From positions 1 to 38,340 of the forward strand of contig CANQDQ010000017.1 in assembly GCA_947593515.1 (NCBI GenBank): a DNA stretch of 38,340 nt, given 5' to 3'. Positions 15,755-23,755 of the stretch are shown here, piece after piece. Source of the stretch: an uncultured Bacteroidales bacterium (GTDB taxonomy: Bacteria; Bacteroidota; Bacteroidia; Bacteroidales; UBA11471). Every line of letters starts with the position of its first letter. The first letter of the stretch is position 1. A model generated the notes under the pieces. The model was not told where the DNA came from, searched no databases, and worked only from the letters and a program-made list of their open reading frames with translations. The translations under genes were made by a program, and so were the position numbers.

Positions 15755-16984
15755 ATGTCCGAAAAAAATGCAGCTTCCGAAACGAAAGAATCCCTCGCCG
15801 CCCGCTCTTCCGAGCGCCTTTGGAACAAGGAATACATCAAGGTGATGACGGGAAATTTCCTGCTGTTTTTCTCGTTCTATATCCTCACTCCGCTCCTGCC
15901 GCTCTACCTCAACTCCCAATTTACGGCAAACAAAGACATGATCGGCTTCGTGCTGTCGGGCTACGTGGTGGCTGCGCTCGTGGTGCGCCCGTTCAGCGGA
16001 TTCATCGTCGATACGTTCGACCGGCGGAAGGTGTTGATGCTTTGCTTTTTCTGTTTCTTCATCTGCTTTGCGGGGTATCTCGGGGCAGCGTCGATACTGA
16101 TGTTCGCCATCGTGCGCACCCTTCACGGGCTGCCGTTCGGCGCCACTACGGTGGCAAACAGCACGGTGGCGATAGACGTGCTGCCGTCGTCGCGCCGCAA
16201 CGAAGGGGTGGGCTATTACGGACTGAGCAACAACCTCGCCATGGCTATCGCCCCGACGGTGGGCATCTACCTCTACTCCGTAACCGACAACTTCCGGCTG
16301 CTTTTCTGGCTGTCGCTCGTCGTGGCTTTCTTCGGCTTCGTTACCGTATCGACCATAAAAACCCGCCCCCGCGAACGCGTGGCAGAGAAACCGAAACTGA
16401 GCCTCGACCACTTCTTCCTCGCACGGGGGTGGCTGCCGGCGGTGAACATCATGCTGTTCGGCTTGTGCTGGGGCGTGCTGAGCAACTACGTGGCGATATA
16501 CAGCAAAGAGAAGTTAGGCATTACCGACGGCACGGGACTGTTTTTCGCCATCATCGCGACGGGGCTTTTCGTCTCACGCCTGACGGGCGCCCGCTCGCTG
16601 CGGAAAGGACGGCTCACGGAAAACGCCCTGCAAGGGACGATACTTTCGTCGGTGGGGCTGACGCTGTTCGCATGGTCGCCCGGCATGTGGGCTTACTATG
16701 TATCGCCGCTGCTGCTGGGGCTGGGCAACGGACGCATGTATCCGGCTTTTCTGAATATGTTTATCAACATGGCGCGCAACGACCAGCGGGGCACGGCAAA
16801 CTCCACCATACTCACGTCGTGGGACTTGGGCATGGGCATAGGCATACTGCTCGGCGGCGTCTTGGCGGAATATTTCGACTACACGGTGGCGTTCTGGTTC
16901 ACCGCCGCCACGCAAGTGGCAGGGACGCTGCTGTTGCTGCTGTTCACGCGCAGCTTCTTCCTGCGCCGCAAGCTGCACGACTGA
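15755..16984 (+). CDS. Major facilitator superfamily transporter
   Basis: About 409 residues with roughly 12 hydrophobic segments and a typical MFS layout. The loop between TM2 and TM3 carries the motif RPFSGFIVDTFDRRKVL, the family's 'G.l.Dr.grr' signature, and a long central cytoplasmic loop (about 200-220) separates the two halves. It resembles drug/arabinose-efflux-type MFS exporters, but the substrate cannot be read from sequence. The reading frame allows a TTG start four codons earlier; the ATG at 15755 is preferred because it follows the TAATTTTG promoter box at the right distance. An FMN reductase gene starts 32 nt downstream on the same strand, so the two are probably cotranscribed. 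That suggests export or detoxification of a redox-active compound (inference). Confidence 0.85.
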   Translation: MSEKNAASETKESLAARSSERLWNKEYIKVMTGNFLLFFSFYILTPLLPLYLNSQFTANKDMIGFVLSGYVVAALVVRPFSGFIVDTFDRRKVLMLCFFCFFICFAGYLGAASILMFAIVRTLHGLPFGATTVANSTVAIDVLPSSRRNEGVGYYGLSNNLAMAIAPTVGIYLYSVTDNFRLLFWLSLVVAFFGFVTVSTIKTRPRERVAEKPKLSLDHFFLARGWLPAVNIMLFGLCWGVLSNYVAIYSKEKLGITDGTGLFFAIIATGLFVSRLTGARSLRKGRLTENALQGTILSSVGLTLFAWSPGMWAYYVSPLLLGLGNGRMYPAFLNMFINMARNDQRGTANSTILTSWDLGMGIGILLGGVLAEYFDYTVAFWFTAATQVAGTLLLLLFTRSFFLRRKLHD

Positions 16985-17016
16985 ATCGAGGAATAACCCA
17001 ATAAAAACATATCGAC

Positions 17017-17631
17017 ATGAAAGTAGTTTTGATAAACGGAAGTCCGCACGAAAAGGGGTGCACCTACACGGCGCTGGCAGAAGTCGCCGCCGCGCTGAAC
17101 AAGAACGGCATCGACACCGAAATCTGCTCTATCGGCACCAAGCCCGTGCGGGGCTGCATCGCGTGCGGCAGGTGCGGCGAACTGGGTCGTTGCGCATTCG
17201 ACGACGACCCCGCCAACGAGATATTGAAACGCCTGCGGCAAGCCGACGGCATGGTGGTAGGCTCGCCCGTATATTACGGCGGACCGAACGGCGCGCTGTG
17301 CGCCCTCTTAGACCGCATATTCTACGCGGGCGGCGACGTGCTGCAATTCAAGCCTGCCGCTGCCGTAGCGAGCGCCCGACGCAGCGGCACGACGGCGACA
17401 TTCGACCGGCTGAACAAATATTTCACGATAAACCGTATGCCGGTGGTGTCGTCGCAATACTGGAACGCCGTACACGGTCTTACGCCCGCCGATGTGTTGA
17501 AAGACAAAGAGGGGTTGCAGACCATGCGCACGCTGGGCAACAACATGGCGTGGCTGCTGAAAAGCATTGCCGCAGGCAGGCAGCAGCTCCCCGAAATCGA
17601 AGACCGCACAGCCACCAACTTTATCCGATAG
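17017..17631 (+). CDS. NADPH-dependent FMN reductase / flavodoxin-fold oxidoreductase
   Basis: A 204-residue flavodoxin-like protein. The phosphate-binding loop of FMN is at residues 8-20 (GSPHEKGCTYTAL), and the GSPVYYGGPNG segment near 87-97 is typical of the family. A cysteine cluster C47-x2-C50-x2-C53-x5-C59 sits between them. This spacing fits the compact motif of iron-sulfur flavoproteins (C-x2-C-x2-C-x4-7-C), so a [4Fe-4S] cluster is possible, though related reductases with similar cysteines are also annotated simply as FMN reductases. It starts 32 nt after the MFS gene and is followed by a probable terminator at 17638-17664. The physiological substrate is unknown. Confidence 0.85.
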   Translation: MKVVLINGSPHEKGCTYTALAEVAAALNKNGIDTEICSIGTKPVRGCIACGRCGELGRCAFDDDPANEILKRLRQADGMVVGSPVYYGGPNGALCALLDRIFYAGGDVLQFKPAAAVASARRSGTTATFDRLNKYFTINRMPVVSSQYWNAVHGLTPADVLKDKEGLQTMRTLGNNMAWLLKSIAAGRQQLPEIEDRTATNFIR

Positions 17632-17637
17632 GGAGAT

Positions 17638-17664
17638 TCGGCGTTTGCGCCCGATGCGTTTTTT
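17638..17664 (+). terminator. Probable terminator after the FMN reductase gene
   Basis: A six-bp stem with one bulge (TCGGCG at 17638-17643 with CGCCCGA at 17648-17654), loop TTTG, then TGCG and six T at 17659-17664. It is modest in strength but well placed between the reductase stop and the tetR promoter. Confidence 0.45.
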
Positions 17665-17673
17665 CTCCGAATA

Positions 17674-17705
17674 TTGGATAAATCGAAGGATATTTTATAC
17701 TTTTG
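17674..17705 (+). promoter_or_regulatory. Promoter of the tetR-fabG-rlu operon
   Basis: TACTTTTG at 17698-17705 matches TAnnTTTG. TTGG at 17674-17677 lies 20 nt upstream as a weak -33 box. The tetR ATG at 17730 follows 24 nt later. The short leader would allow autoregulation by the repressor, but no clear palindromic operator stands out. Confidence 0.5.
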
Positions 17706-17729
17706 CACAAAGGAATGTAAGTGTGCAGT

Positions 17730-18344
17730 ATGAAAAATGTCGTTTCCAAAACCCGAAAACTCATTGTCGATGCGGCACGGCAGCTCTTTGCGCAAAAGGG
17801 CATCGACAACACGACGATGAACAATATCGCGCTTTCGTCGGGGAAAGGGCGGCGCACGCTCTACACCTACTTCCGCAGCAAATCGGAAATATATCAGGCG
17901 GTCATCGAGTCGGAACTCTCGACACTGGTGACACGACTCGAAAATATCGTTGCGCGCAATCTGATGCCCGATGAAAAACTCGCCACGTACATACAGGCAC
18001 GCTTCGACGCGCTGCGCGAAATCGTACAGCGCAACGGAACGCTCAAAGCCGAATTTTTCCGCGACGCCCGCAAAGTGGAAATCGCCCGCAAAAACATCGA
18101 CCGGCAGGAGGTGGAATTTTTGCAGCGCATCATCGACGACGGCGTGCGGCGCGGCATCTTCCGCGCCCGTCCCGTAGCCGCTACGGCGCTGGTCATACAC
18201 TGCTGCCTGCGGGGCGTGGAACTGCCTTACCTGCGGGGGGCGTTCTTCGATATGGGACTCGACTCGGCGAAGTTGAAAGGATTTATTTCCGACATGACGC
18301 TTTCCTGTCTGGGAATCGCAACGAACGATAACGAATTACACTAA
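17730..18344 (+). CDS. TetR/AcrR family transcriptional regulator
   Basis: 204 residues from the ATG at 17730 (a GTG three codons earlier is possible). The N-terminal helix-turn-helix is clear: residues about 8-55 read TRKLIVDAARQLFAQKGIDN, then TTMNNIALSSGKGRRTLYTY and FRSKSEIY, the hallmark of TetR proteins. The C-terminal ligand-binding region is helical and not diagnostic of a ligand. It is followed after 12 nt by fabG and then by a pseudouridine synthase gene, and heads that operon. A role in controlling fatty-acid synthesis or envelope lipid supply is plausible from the fabG linkage, but this is inference. Confidence 0.88.
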   Translation: MKNVVSKTRKLIVDAARQLFAQKGIDNTTMNNIALSSGKGRRTLYTYFRSKSEIYQAVIESELSTLVTRLENIVARNLMPDEKLATYIQARFDALREIVQRNGTLKAEFFRDARKVEIARKNIDRQEVEFLQRIIDDGVRRGIFRARPVAATALVIHCCLRGVELPYLRGAFFDMGLDSAKLKGFISDMTLSCLGIATNDNELH

Positions 18345-18356
18345 AAATAGAAAATC

Positions 18357-19103
18357 ATGAAATTACTTGAAGGAAAAACAGCTTTGATTACCGGCGCAGC
18401 ACGCGGTATAGGCAAAGCAGTCGCTCTCAAATTAGCGAGCGAAGGGGCAAACATCGCTTTCACCGACTTGGTCATCGACGAAAACGGCAAAGCCACCGAA
18501 GCCGAAATAGCCGCTCTCGGCGTGAAAGCCAAAGGCTATGCCTCCAACGCCGCCAACTTCGAGGAGACCGAAAAAGTGGTCAATCAGATAAAAGACGATT
18601 TCGGCTCTATCGACATTCTGGTGAACAACGCCGGCATCACCAAAGACGGTCTGATGATGCGCATGAGCGAGTCGCAATGGGACGCCGTCATCGCTGTCAA
18701 TCTGAAATCGGCATTCAACTTCATTCATGCCTGCACTCCCATCATGATGCGCCAGCGCAACGGCAGCATCATCAATATGGCATCGGTGGTGGGCGTACAC
18801 GGCAATGCCGGTCAAGCCAACTACTCCGCCTCCAAAGCCGGCATGATAGGCTTGGCAAAATCCATTGCACAAGAACTGGGCTCGCGCGGCATTCGCGCCA
18901 ACGCCATCGCCCCGGGCTTCATCATCACCGACATGACCGCCAAACTGCCCGATGAAGTGAAAGCCGAATGGTGCAAGAAAATTCCCCTGCGCCGCGGCGG
19001 TACGCCCGAAGATGTGGCAAACATCGCCCTTTTCCTCGCTTCCGACCTCTCCTCGTATGTATCGGGTCAGGTGATACAGGTCGACGGCGGCATGAATATG
19101 TAA
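18357..19103 (+). CDS. fabG: 3-oxoacyl-[acyl-carrier-protein] reductase
   Basis: A 248-residue short-chain dehydrogenase, the usual length for FabG, which reduces 3-oxoacyl-ACP with NADPH in the fatty-acid elongation cycle. The cofactor-binding TGAARGIG is at residues 12-19, NNAG at 90-93 and the structural Asn at 115. The catalytic Ser143, Tyr156 and Lys160 lie in SVVGVHGNAGQANYSASK. The C-terminus ends SGQVIQVDGGMNM, as in classic FabG. It lies in an operon between tetR (12 nt upstream) and the RluA-type gene (3 nt downstream). Other fabG-like SDRs share these motifs, but overall agreement with true FabG is strong. Confidence 0.92.
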   Translation: MKLLEGKTALITGAARGIGKAVALKLASEGANIAFTDLVIDENGKATEAEIAALGVKAKGYASNAANFEETEKVVNQIKDDFGSIDILVNNAGITKDGLMMRMSESQWDAVIAVNLKSAFNFIHACTPIMMRQRNGSIINMASVVGVHGNAGQANYSASKAGMIGLAKSIAQELGSRGIRANAIAPGFIITDMTAKLPDEVKAEWCKKIPLRRGGTPEDVANIALFLASDLSSYVSGQVIQVDGGMNM

Positions 19104-19106
19104 CCG

Positions 19107-19796
19107 ATGACCGTACTCTACGAAGACAATCATCTGATTATCGTCAATAAGAGCGTTTCCGAAATCGTACAGGGCGACAAGACGGGCGACACCCCGCTGT
19201 GCGACACGTTGAAGGCGTGGCTGAAAGAGAAGTATGCCAAACCCGGAAACGTGTTCGTGGGCGTGCCGCACCGGCTCGACCGTCCCGTGAGCGGCGCGGT
19301 GGTCTTTGCCAAAACGAGCAAGGCGCTGGCGCGGCTCAACGAGATGTTCCGCAACGGCGAAGTGCACAAAACCTATTGGGCGGTCGTGCAGCAACCGCCC
19401 GAGCGCGAAGCCGCCGAGATAACCCACTACCTCGTGCGGAACGAGAAACTCAACAAATCGGTGGCTTACGACTCGCCCCGCACCGGCGCCAAAGAGGCGG
19501 TGCTCGCTTACCGCACCCTCTGCCGCAGCGACAACTACACCCTCTTGGAGGTGGAGCTGAAAACCGGTAGGCACCACCAGATACGCTGCCAACTGGCGCA
19601 CATCGGCGCGCCTATCAAAGGCGACCTCAAATACGGGGCTCGCCGCTCCAACCCCGACGGCGGCATATCGCTGCACGCACGGCAGGTATCGTTCATACAC
19701 CCCGTGTCGCGGCAACCTATCGAGGTCGTGGCTCCCGTCCCTGCCGACGCGCTGTGGCAATACTTCGAACAGCAGGTCGGAAAAACGGAGCGCTGA
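19107..19796 (+). CDS. RluA-family RNA pseudouridine synthase
   Basis: A 229-residue enzyme of the RluA family, which isomerises uridine to pseudouridine in rRNA or tRNA. The catalytic Asp58 lies in the conserved HRLDRPVSG motif (residues 55-63). Further signatures are KTYWAVV near 89-95, LEVELKTGRHHQIRCQLAHIG near 148-168 and SLHARQVSFIHP near 190-201. There is no N-terminal S4 domain, so it is a short RluA/RluC-type enzyme, and the target RNA site cannot be told. It starts 3 nt after fabG and is followed by a strong terminator. Confidence 0.92.
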   Translation: MTVLYEDNHLIIVNKSVSEIVQGDKTGDTPLCDTLKAWLKEKYAKPGNVFVGVPHRLDRPVSGAVVFAKTSKALARLNEMFRNGEVHKTYWAVVQQPPEREAAEITHYLVRNEKLNKSVAYDSPRTGAKEAVLAYRTLCRSDNYTLLEVELKTGRHHQIRCQLAHIGAPIKGDLKYGARRSNPDGGISLHARQVSFIHPVSRQPIEVVAPVPADALWQYFEQQVGKTER

Positions 19797-19821
19797 ACCG
19801 CCTCACCGCATTATCGACATA

Positions 19822-19858
19822 CGCGGGCGCACCTTTTACAAGGTGCGCCCGCGCTTTT
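19822..19858 (+). terminator. Terminator of the tetR-fabG-rlu operon
   Basis: A perfect 14-bp GC-rich stem (19822-19835 with 19840-19853) with loop TTAC, followed by C and four T (19855-19858). It lies 25 nt past the pseudouridine synthase stop codon. Confidence 0.88.
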
Positions 19859-19892
19859 GCATTTCACTCTTAGTTACGAGAACTCAAATACA

Positions 19893-19925
19893 GCCGCTCT
19901 GCATTGAGGCGGGGCGGTTTTTTTT
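19893..19925 (+). terminator. Second, weaker terminator-like hairpin
   Basis: An imperfect stem built on CCGC.TC with GA.GCGG (about 19894-19913) is followed by GGCGG and eight T at 19918-19925. It could back up the terminator 40 nt upstream. Confidence 0.35.
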
Positions 19926-19948
19926 CTATTCTGAATACCGAATGAAAG

Positions 19949-19972
19949 CAAAAATTTTTAGCGGAAAGTTTT
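19949..19972 (+). repeat. 24-nt upstream element shared by the two LRR genes (copy 2)
   Basis: Identical over 24 nt to 11508-11531 read on the opposite strand. The sequence after it (to 20000) also aligns closely with the promoter of the first LRR gene. The whole promoter therefore appears duplicated, not just the short element. Confidence 0.7.
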
Positions 19973-20000
19973 TGGAAATTTTATTTTTGAATTATTTTTG
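19971..20000 (+). promoter_or_regulatory. Promoter upstream of the second LRR gene, with a 500-nt leader
   Basis: TTTG at 19971-19974, an 18-nt gap, and TATTTTTG at 19993-20000 match the Bacteroidetes pattern. A second TATTTTTG at 19982-19989 overlaps. This promoter closely resembles that of the large LRR gene but lies 510 nt from the LRR start at 20511 instead of 30 nt. Confidence 0.55.
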
Positions 20001-20510
20001 CGGCAAAATAAGAAAAGCCATGAAAATGCGCCGGCATGATGTGCCGACTGCTTTTTACGGGCGATTGGTGCAGTCAATTCGCCTTTTCCGGGCAGACGGA
20101 GAGGCATTTGGCGGCATTCGTTCGGTGCCGAAAAATATCGTTTTTTATCTTTTTCGATAAAAAAACGGCGATACAAGAGCGTACTTTCAAGAAAATGACT
20201 ACCTTTGCTCCGTACACCCGACCGGTGTGCAGACATATTGAAGAAAGCGTTTTCGCATCATTCCATTGGGGAAACTTCGACAACTTCTCAACGATATAAG
20301 GAACGGTGATGAAAGCACGCTCTTTCTTTGGTTTGTTATATCTATCTCGGATATACGACCAAAGTGGGGTTGCTATCACATATTCTTATATCAGGGAGTC
20401 GAAGCCCGCCTCAATGAATAAGTGAAACAGTGGCTCCGCTTCTTTTTTATGCCTGAATCGAAAAACGTTATCGGCACCTCCGAGCCGCAAGTGCCTTTTA
20501 ATTTTTTGCA
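20001..20510 (+). other. Long leader / intergenic region before the second LRR gene
   Basis: No certain gene is present. A 46-codon frame (20020-20160) begins with an ATG 19 nt after the promoter, the position where the first LRR gene would start, but its product has no signal peptide or recognisable domain. A TACCTTTG box at 20200-20207 lacks a -33 partner. Two hairpins near the end could act as terminators or attenuators: an imperfect GAAGC/GCTTC stem ending in T6 at about 20400-20447, and GGCAC/GTGCC at 20473-20495 followed by a T-rich run right up to the LRR ATG. The region may be what remains of a deleted or rearranged gene start, or a regulatory leader. Confidence 0.4.
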
Positions 20511-22682
20511 ATGAAACGGCACAGACAAATGTTTCAAAAATTTTGGGGAGTCATCTTCTTCCTCGCCTTCTCCCCCGCTGCGTGGGCGTTTTATACCGGC
20601 GGTATCTATTACAAAATTCTTTCGTCGAGCGATAAAACGGTCGCGGTTACGTATAAATCTTATTCCTTTGATTATCAGAGTGATTATTCGGGCAATGTAA
20701 CCATTCCCGAAACGGTAACGCATAACGGAACCGAATATCGGGTTACCGCTATCGGCGGTCATGCTTTTTATAGGTGCCGTGGCTTAACGTCGGTAACGAT
20801 ACCCGAGAGTGTTACCGCTATCGGCGACGGGGCTTTTTACGGTTGCACAAATTTGAGAAGATTCGAGGGGAAATGGGCATCATCGGATCAGCGATACTTA
20901 ATCATGGAAGAGAAATCAGGAAGCGATACGATCAAAGTTCTTCACTCTTTTGCTTCGGGCGGATTATCCTCCTATACCATACCCGACAGCATTACCCATA
21001 TCGGCGAGTATGCTTTTGGCGGTAGTACTTTATATTCTATCACTATACCCGACAATGTTAAGACTATCGGAGAGTATGCCTTTTCCGGCTGTACGAACTT
21101 GCGGACGATTACTTCATTGGACTCAATCCCGCCACGTATTTATAGCAACACATTCGACAATGACACCTACAAAAAAGCAACCGTATTTCCCCCGGAAGGC
21201 TCATTGCATACCTATAAAAGCGATTACTACTATTGGGGTAAATTCAATTATCCCACTGCCCAAGCGCTTTTGAATCCGCAAATCAGCAGCGATGCCAGCG
21301 AAACGACGTGTCGCATCACCGTAAGCTATATGCGGAATATAGATTATCCCGTATGGAGGCTCACATTTCGTATGGGCGAAGAACAATTCACGCTCGACAC
21401 CGCCCAAACTTCCATACCTATTACCATTACCGACCTCGAACCTCAAACCGAGTATGAGGTTAAATTCTTCGTGGAAACAAAATACGGCGACCTGCTTACC
21501 TGCGAAACCTCCTTCATTACCGATACCGTCAAATTCATTACCCAACCTGCTATCAACATATCCAACACCTCCGCCACCCTTACGGCGGACATCACGTGCG
21601 ATGCCGAAACCGGCTACGGCTTCGAATGGCGCCGTTATGGAGCGCCCGACAATCTGCCGCCCACCCGCGTGGAAGCCTACAATATCGACGGCAAAATAGC
21701 CGGCACGCTGCGCAACCTTACGCCGGAAGCCTATTATGAATTCCGTCCCTACTACCGCACCGTAAGCGGGAAATATTACTATGACGAATGGGTGGCATTC
21801 GGCACGTTCGATTACGGTGTCGAATGGGATCCGACGGTAAGCACCCGCGCAGGCGAAGTGGAGGGCAACAACAGCACGATTTCGGCATACGTGGTAGAAG
21901 GCTCCGACGAGCTGCTCTCGCAGGGCTTCGAGTACTGGGCGGAGAGTCCCGCTGCTCGTTCGACGGAGAGTATTGCTGCCCGCTCGACGGCAAGCAACCC
22001 CGAACGCATCGAAGGCTCCGGCTCGTTGATGAGCGTAACCCTTACGGGACTGGATTATAACACGACCTACTACTATCGCGCTTACGCCACCACCGCCAAA
22101 AAGACGACCTACGGCAATACCGAGAGTTTCACCACCGGAGAAGCGCCGGTAGTGCAAGACTTCAAACCGACAGGTATCACCCCTGAAGACCGCTCGGAAG
22201 TAACGGAGCTGAAAACCTTTACGCTCGAATTTATCGAAATGCCGAGCCTTGCCGCCGAAGCGCAACCGATAACGCTCGCCGGTAATGATACGCTGCTTAC
22301 CGCCACCCTCTCCGCAGGCGACGGCAATACGCTCGTGGTAACCCTTGCCGACACACTGAAAGTCGCCGGTGAATACACGTTGACGATACCCGAAGGCACC
22401 TTCGGCGATGCCGACTTTGCCGACGACCCGACTACGGGACACTGCAACCCCGAACTCGTTTATACCTACACGATAAAAGAGCCGGAACCCGCAGAGCCCG
22501 ATGAGCCGGAGAATCCGGACGACCCGTCGGCAGTAACGGAGACGCAGCAAGATGCCGAACATATAACGGTGTATAACCTGCAAGGCGTGTTGATACTCGA
22601 AACGAACGATGCCGCTGCCCTTAAAACGTTACAGAACGGTGCGTATATCGTGAACGGCAAAAAAATGATTATCGTCCGATAA
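20511..22682 (+). CDS. LRR/fibronectin-like/Ig-like surface protein, 723 aa
   Basis: The signal peptide is at about 1-27 (a basic start, then FWGVIFFLAFSPAAWA). A few BspA/LRR_5 repeats follow at about 60-200 (LTSVTIPESVTAIGDGAFYGC and three or four more, some interrupted). Two or three fibronectin-III-like segments come next (about 255-545), recognisable by 'EYEVKFFVET' and 'TTYYYRAYATT'. One Ig-like module (about 547-660) is nearly identical to those of the large LRR protein at 6958-11445. The C-terminal module contains VYNLQGVLILE and NGAYIVNGKK. It is the short counterpart of that protein, with fewer LRRs and one Ig-like module instead of five. Surface exposure and adhesion are inferred from the family. 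It ends in a terminator shared with its paralogue. Confidence 0.87.
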   Translation: MKRHRQMFQKFWGVIFFLAFSPAAWAFYTGGIYYKILSSSDKTVAVTYKSYSFDYQSDYSGNVTIPETVTHNGTEYRVTAIGGHAFYRCRGLTSVTIPESVTAIGDGAFYGCTNLRRFEGKWASSDQRYLIMEEKSGSDTIKVLHSFASGGLSSYTIPDSITHIGEYAFGGSTLYSITIPDNVKTIGEYAFSGCTNLRTITSLDSIPPRIYSNTFDNDTYKKATVFPPEGSLHTYKSDYYYWGKFNYPTAQALLNPQISSDASETTCRITVSYMRNIDYPVWRLTFRMGEEQFTLDTAQTSIPITITDLEPQTEYEVKFFVETKYGDLLTCETSFITDTVKFITQPAINISNTSATLTADITCDAETGYGFEWRRYGAPDNLPPTRVEAYNIDGKIAGTLRNLTPEAYYEFRPYYRTVSGKYYYDEWVAFGTFDYGVEWDPTVSTRAGEVEGNNSTISAYVVEGSDELLSQGFEYWAESPAARSTESIAARSTASNPERIEGSGSLMSVTLTGLDYNTTYYYRAYATTAKKTTYGNTESFTTGEAPVVQDFKPTGITPEDRSEVTELKTFTLEFIEMPSLAAEAQPITLAGNDTLLTATLSAGDGNTLVVTLADTLKVAGEYTLTIPEGTFGDADFADDPTTGHCNPELVYTYTIKEPEPAEPDEPENPDDPSAVTETQQDAEHITVYNLQGVLILETNDAAALKTLQNGAYIVNGKKMIIVR

Positions 22683-22708
22683 CAAAACGATGTTGCTGCA
22701 AAAGAGCA

Positions 22709-22763
22709 TAGAATGAAAAGAGAATTTCCTGAATAGATGATCTTTGACACGCCGCCCTGCCAT
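22709..22763 (+). repeat. Conserved 3' UTR shared with the first LRR gene
   Basis: From ATAGAATGAAAA through TTTCCTGAATAGAT to the terminator stem, about 55 nt are almost identical to the minus-strand sequence at 6900-6962 after the first LRR gene. The differences are one A insertion and one A/G change. The similarity continues past the terminator (GATCCGACCCGCAGC versus GCTCCGACCCGCAGC). In the first gene this repeat overlaps the stop codon; here it starts 26 nt after the stop. Confidence 0.85.
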
Positions 22764-22788
22764 GTGAATGGCGGGGCGGTATTTTTTT
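22751..22788 (+). terminator. Terminator of the second LRR gene
   Basis: A 13-bp stem including two G-U pairs (22751-22763 with 22768-22780), a 4-nt loop, then A and seven T (22782-22788). It is homologous to the terminator at 6879-6917. Confidence 0.9.
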
Positions 22789-22924
22789 GCTCCGACCCGC
22801 AGCATGGCAGGAATCGCACTTTTGAGTTTTTCTGCCGACATTCGCCGATACGGCAACGAAAACGGCATTTATTTTCTTCCGGCAAGCAAATGGGGTTAAA
22901 ACGATGAACGAAAGAAATTTTCAT

Positions 22925-22932
22925 TATCTTTG
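22925..22932 (+). promoter_or_regulatory. -7 box of the steroid-reductase gene cluster
   Basis: TATCTTTG matches TAnnTTTG and is 49 nt before the ATG at 22982. No good TTTG lies 19-21 nt upstream. Its position inside the longer open frame (from 22904) argues that translation starts at 22982. Confidence 0.5.
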
Positions 22933-22981
22933 CAAGCAGTTTTCGTATTCCGGAACAGTCCGGACAAAAAATTTTTTCGCC

Positions 22982-23743
22982 ATGAATGCAGCGCAATTCG
23001 ATATTTTTCTGTGGGCGATGAGCGGGACGGCTCTCGTGGTATTCATCGCTCTCTATTTCGTGAAAGCGGGATACGGTATGTTCCACGACAGCCGTTGGGG
23101 CATAAGCATCGATAACAAAACGGCATGGGTGCTGATGGAAGCGCCTGTGTTCGTGGTGATGTGCCTGCTGTGGTGGAACTCCGACCGGCGCACCGACACG
23201 GTGCCGCTGATTTGCTTTCTGCTGTTCCAGCTGCACTATTTCCAGCGCTCGTTCATATTTCCCCTGCTGATGAAAGGCAAGAGCCGTATGCCGATAGCCA
23301 TCATGGCAATGGGCATCGTGTTCAACGTGCTCAACGGCGTGATGCAGGGCGAATGGCTTTTCTATCTGGCACCTGCCGACCGCTACACGGAGGCTTGGCT
23401 GCGGACGCCGCAATTCATCGCGGGGACGGTGCTGTTTTTCATAGGCATGGGCATCAACCTGCACTCCGACAACGTGATACGCCACCTGCGCCGCACGGAC
23501 GACACACGCCACTACCTGCCCGCCAAAGGGCTGTACCGCTACGTAACATCGGCAAACTATTTCGGCGAAATCGTGGAGTGGACGGGCTTTGCGCTGCTCA
23601 CAGGGTCGGCAGCGGGAGCAGTGTTCGTATGGTGGACATTCGCCAACCTCGTGCCGCGCGCCGATGCCATTTACAAACGTTACAAAGCTGAGTTCGGCGA
23701 CGAAGTGGGTCGCCGGAAACGCATATTTCCATTTATATACTAA
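22982..23743 (+). CDS. Steroid 5-alpha-reductase family protein (SRD5A-like)
   Basis: 253 residues with about six to seven membrane helices. The C-terminal part strongly resembles vertebrate steroid 5-alpha-reductases: GLYRYVTSANYFGEIVEW (about 182-199) matches the 'GLF.YVTAANYFGEI.EW' NADPH-binding signature, and the chain ends RKRIFPFIY like the 'RK..IPFLF' end of the human enzymes. Glu53 (in AWVLMEAPVF) and Tyr86 (in QLHYFQRS) occupy the positions of the catalytic Glu and Tyr of human SRD5A2; the neighbouring Gln is Met here. The ATG at 22982 is chosen because a promoter box lies at 22925. It is followed after 12 nt by an OYE-family gene and then an SDR. In gut Bacteroidales such a set reduces 3-oxo-delta-4 bile acids or steroids to 5-alpha products (known for the family; not proven here). 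Confidence 0.88.
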   Translation: MNAAQFDIFLWAMSGTALVVFIALYFVKAGYGMFHDSRWGISIDNKTAWVLMEAPVFVVMCLLWWNSDRRTDTVPLICFLLFQLHYFQRSFIFPLLMKGKSRMPIAIMAMGIVFNVLNGVMQGEWLFYLAPADRYTEAWLRTPQFIAGTVLFFIGMGINLHSDNVIRHLRRTDDTRHYLPAKGLYRYVTSANYFGEIVEWTGFALLTGSAAGAVFVWWTFANLVPRADAIYKRYKAEFGDEVGRRKRIFPFIY

Positions 23744-23755
23744 CCTGTCATTATC

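Noticed and set aside
19843..20160. 105-codon ORF before the second LRR gene
   Set aside because: Its 5' half spans the operon terminator, a T8 run and the promoter. Only the last 46 codons (from 20020) could be translated, and they show no domain.
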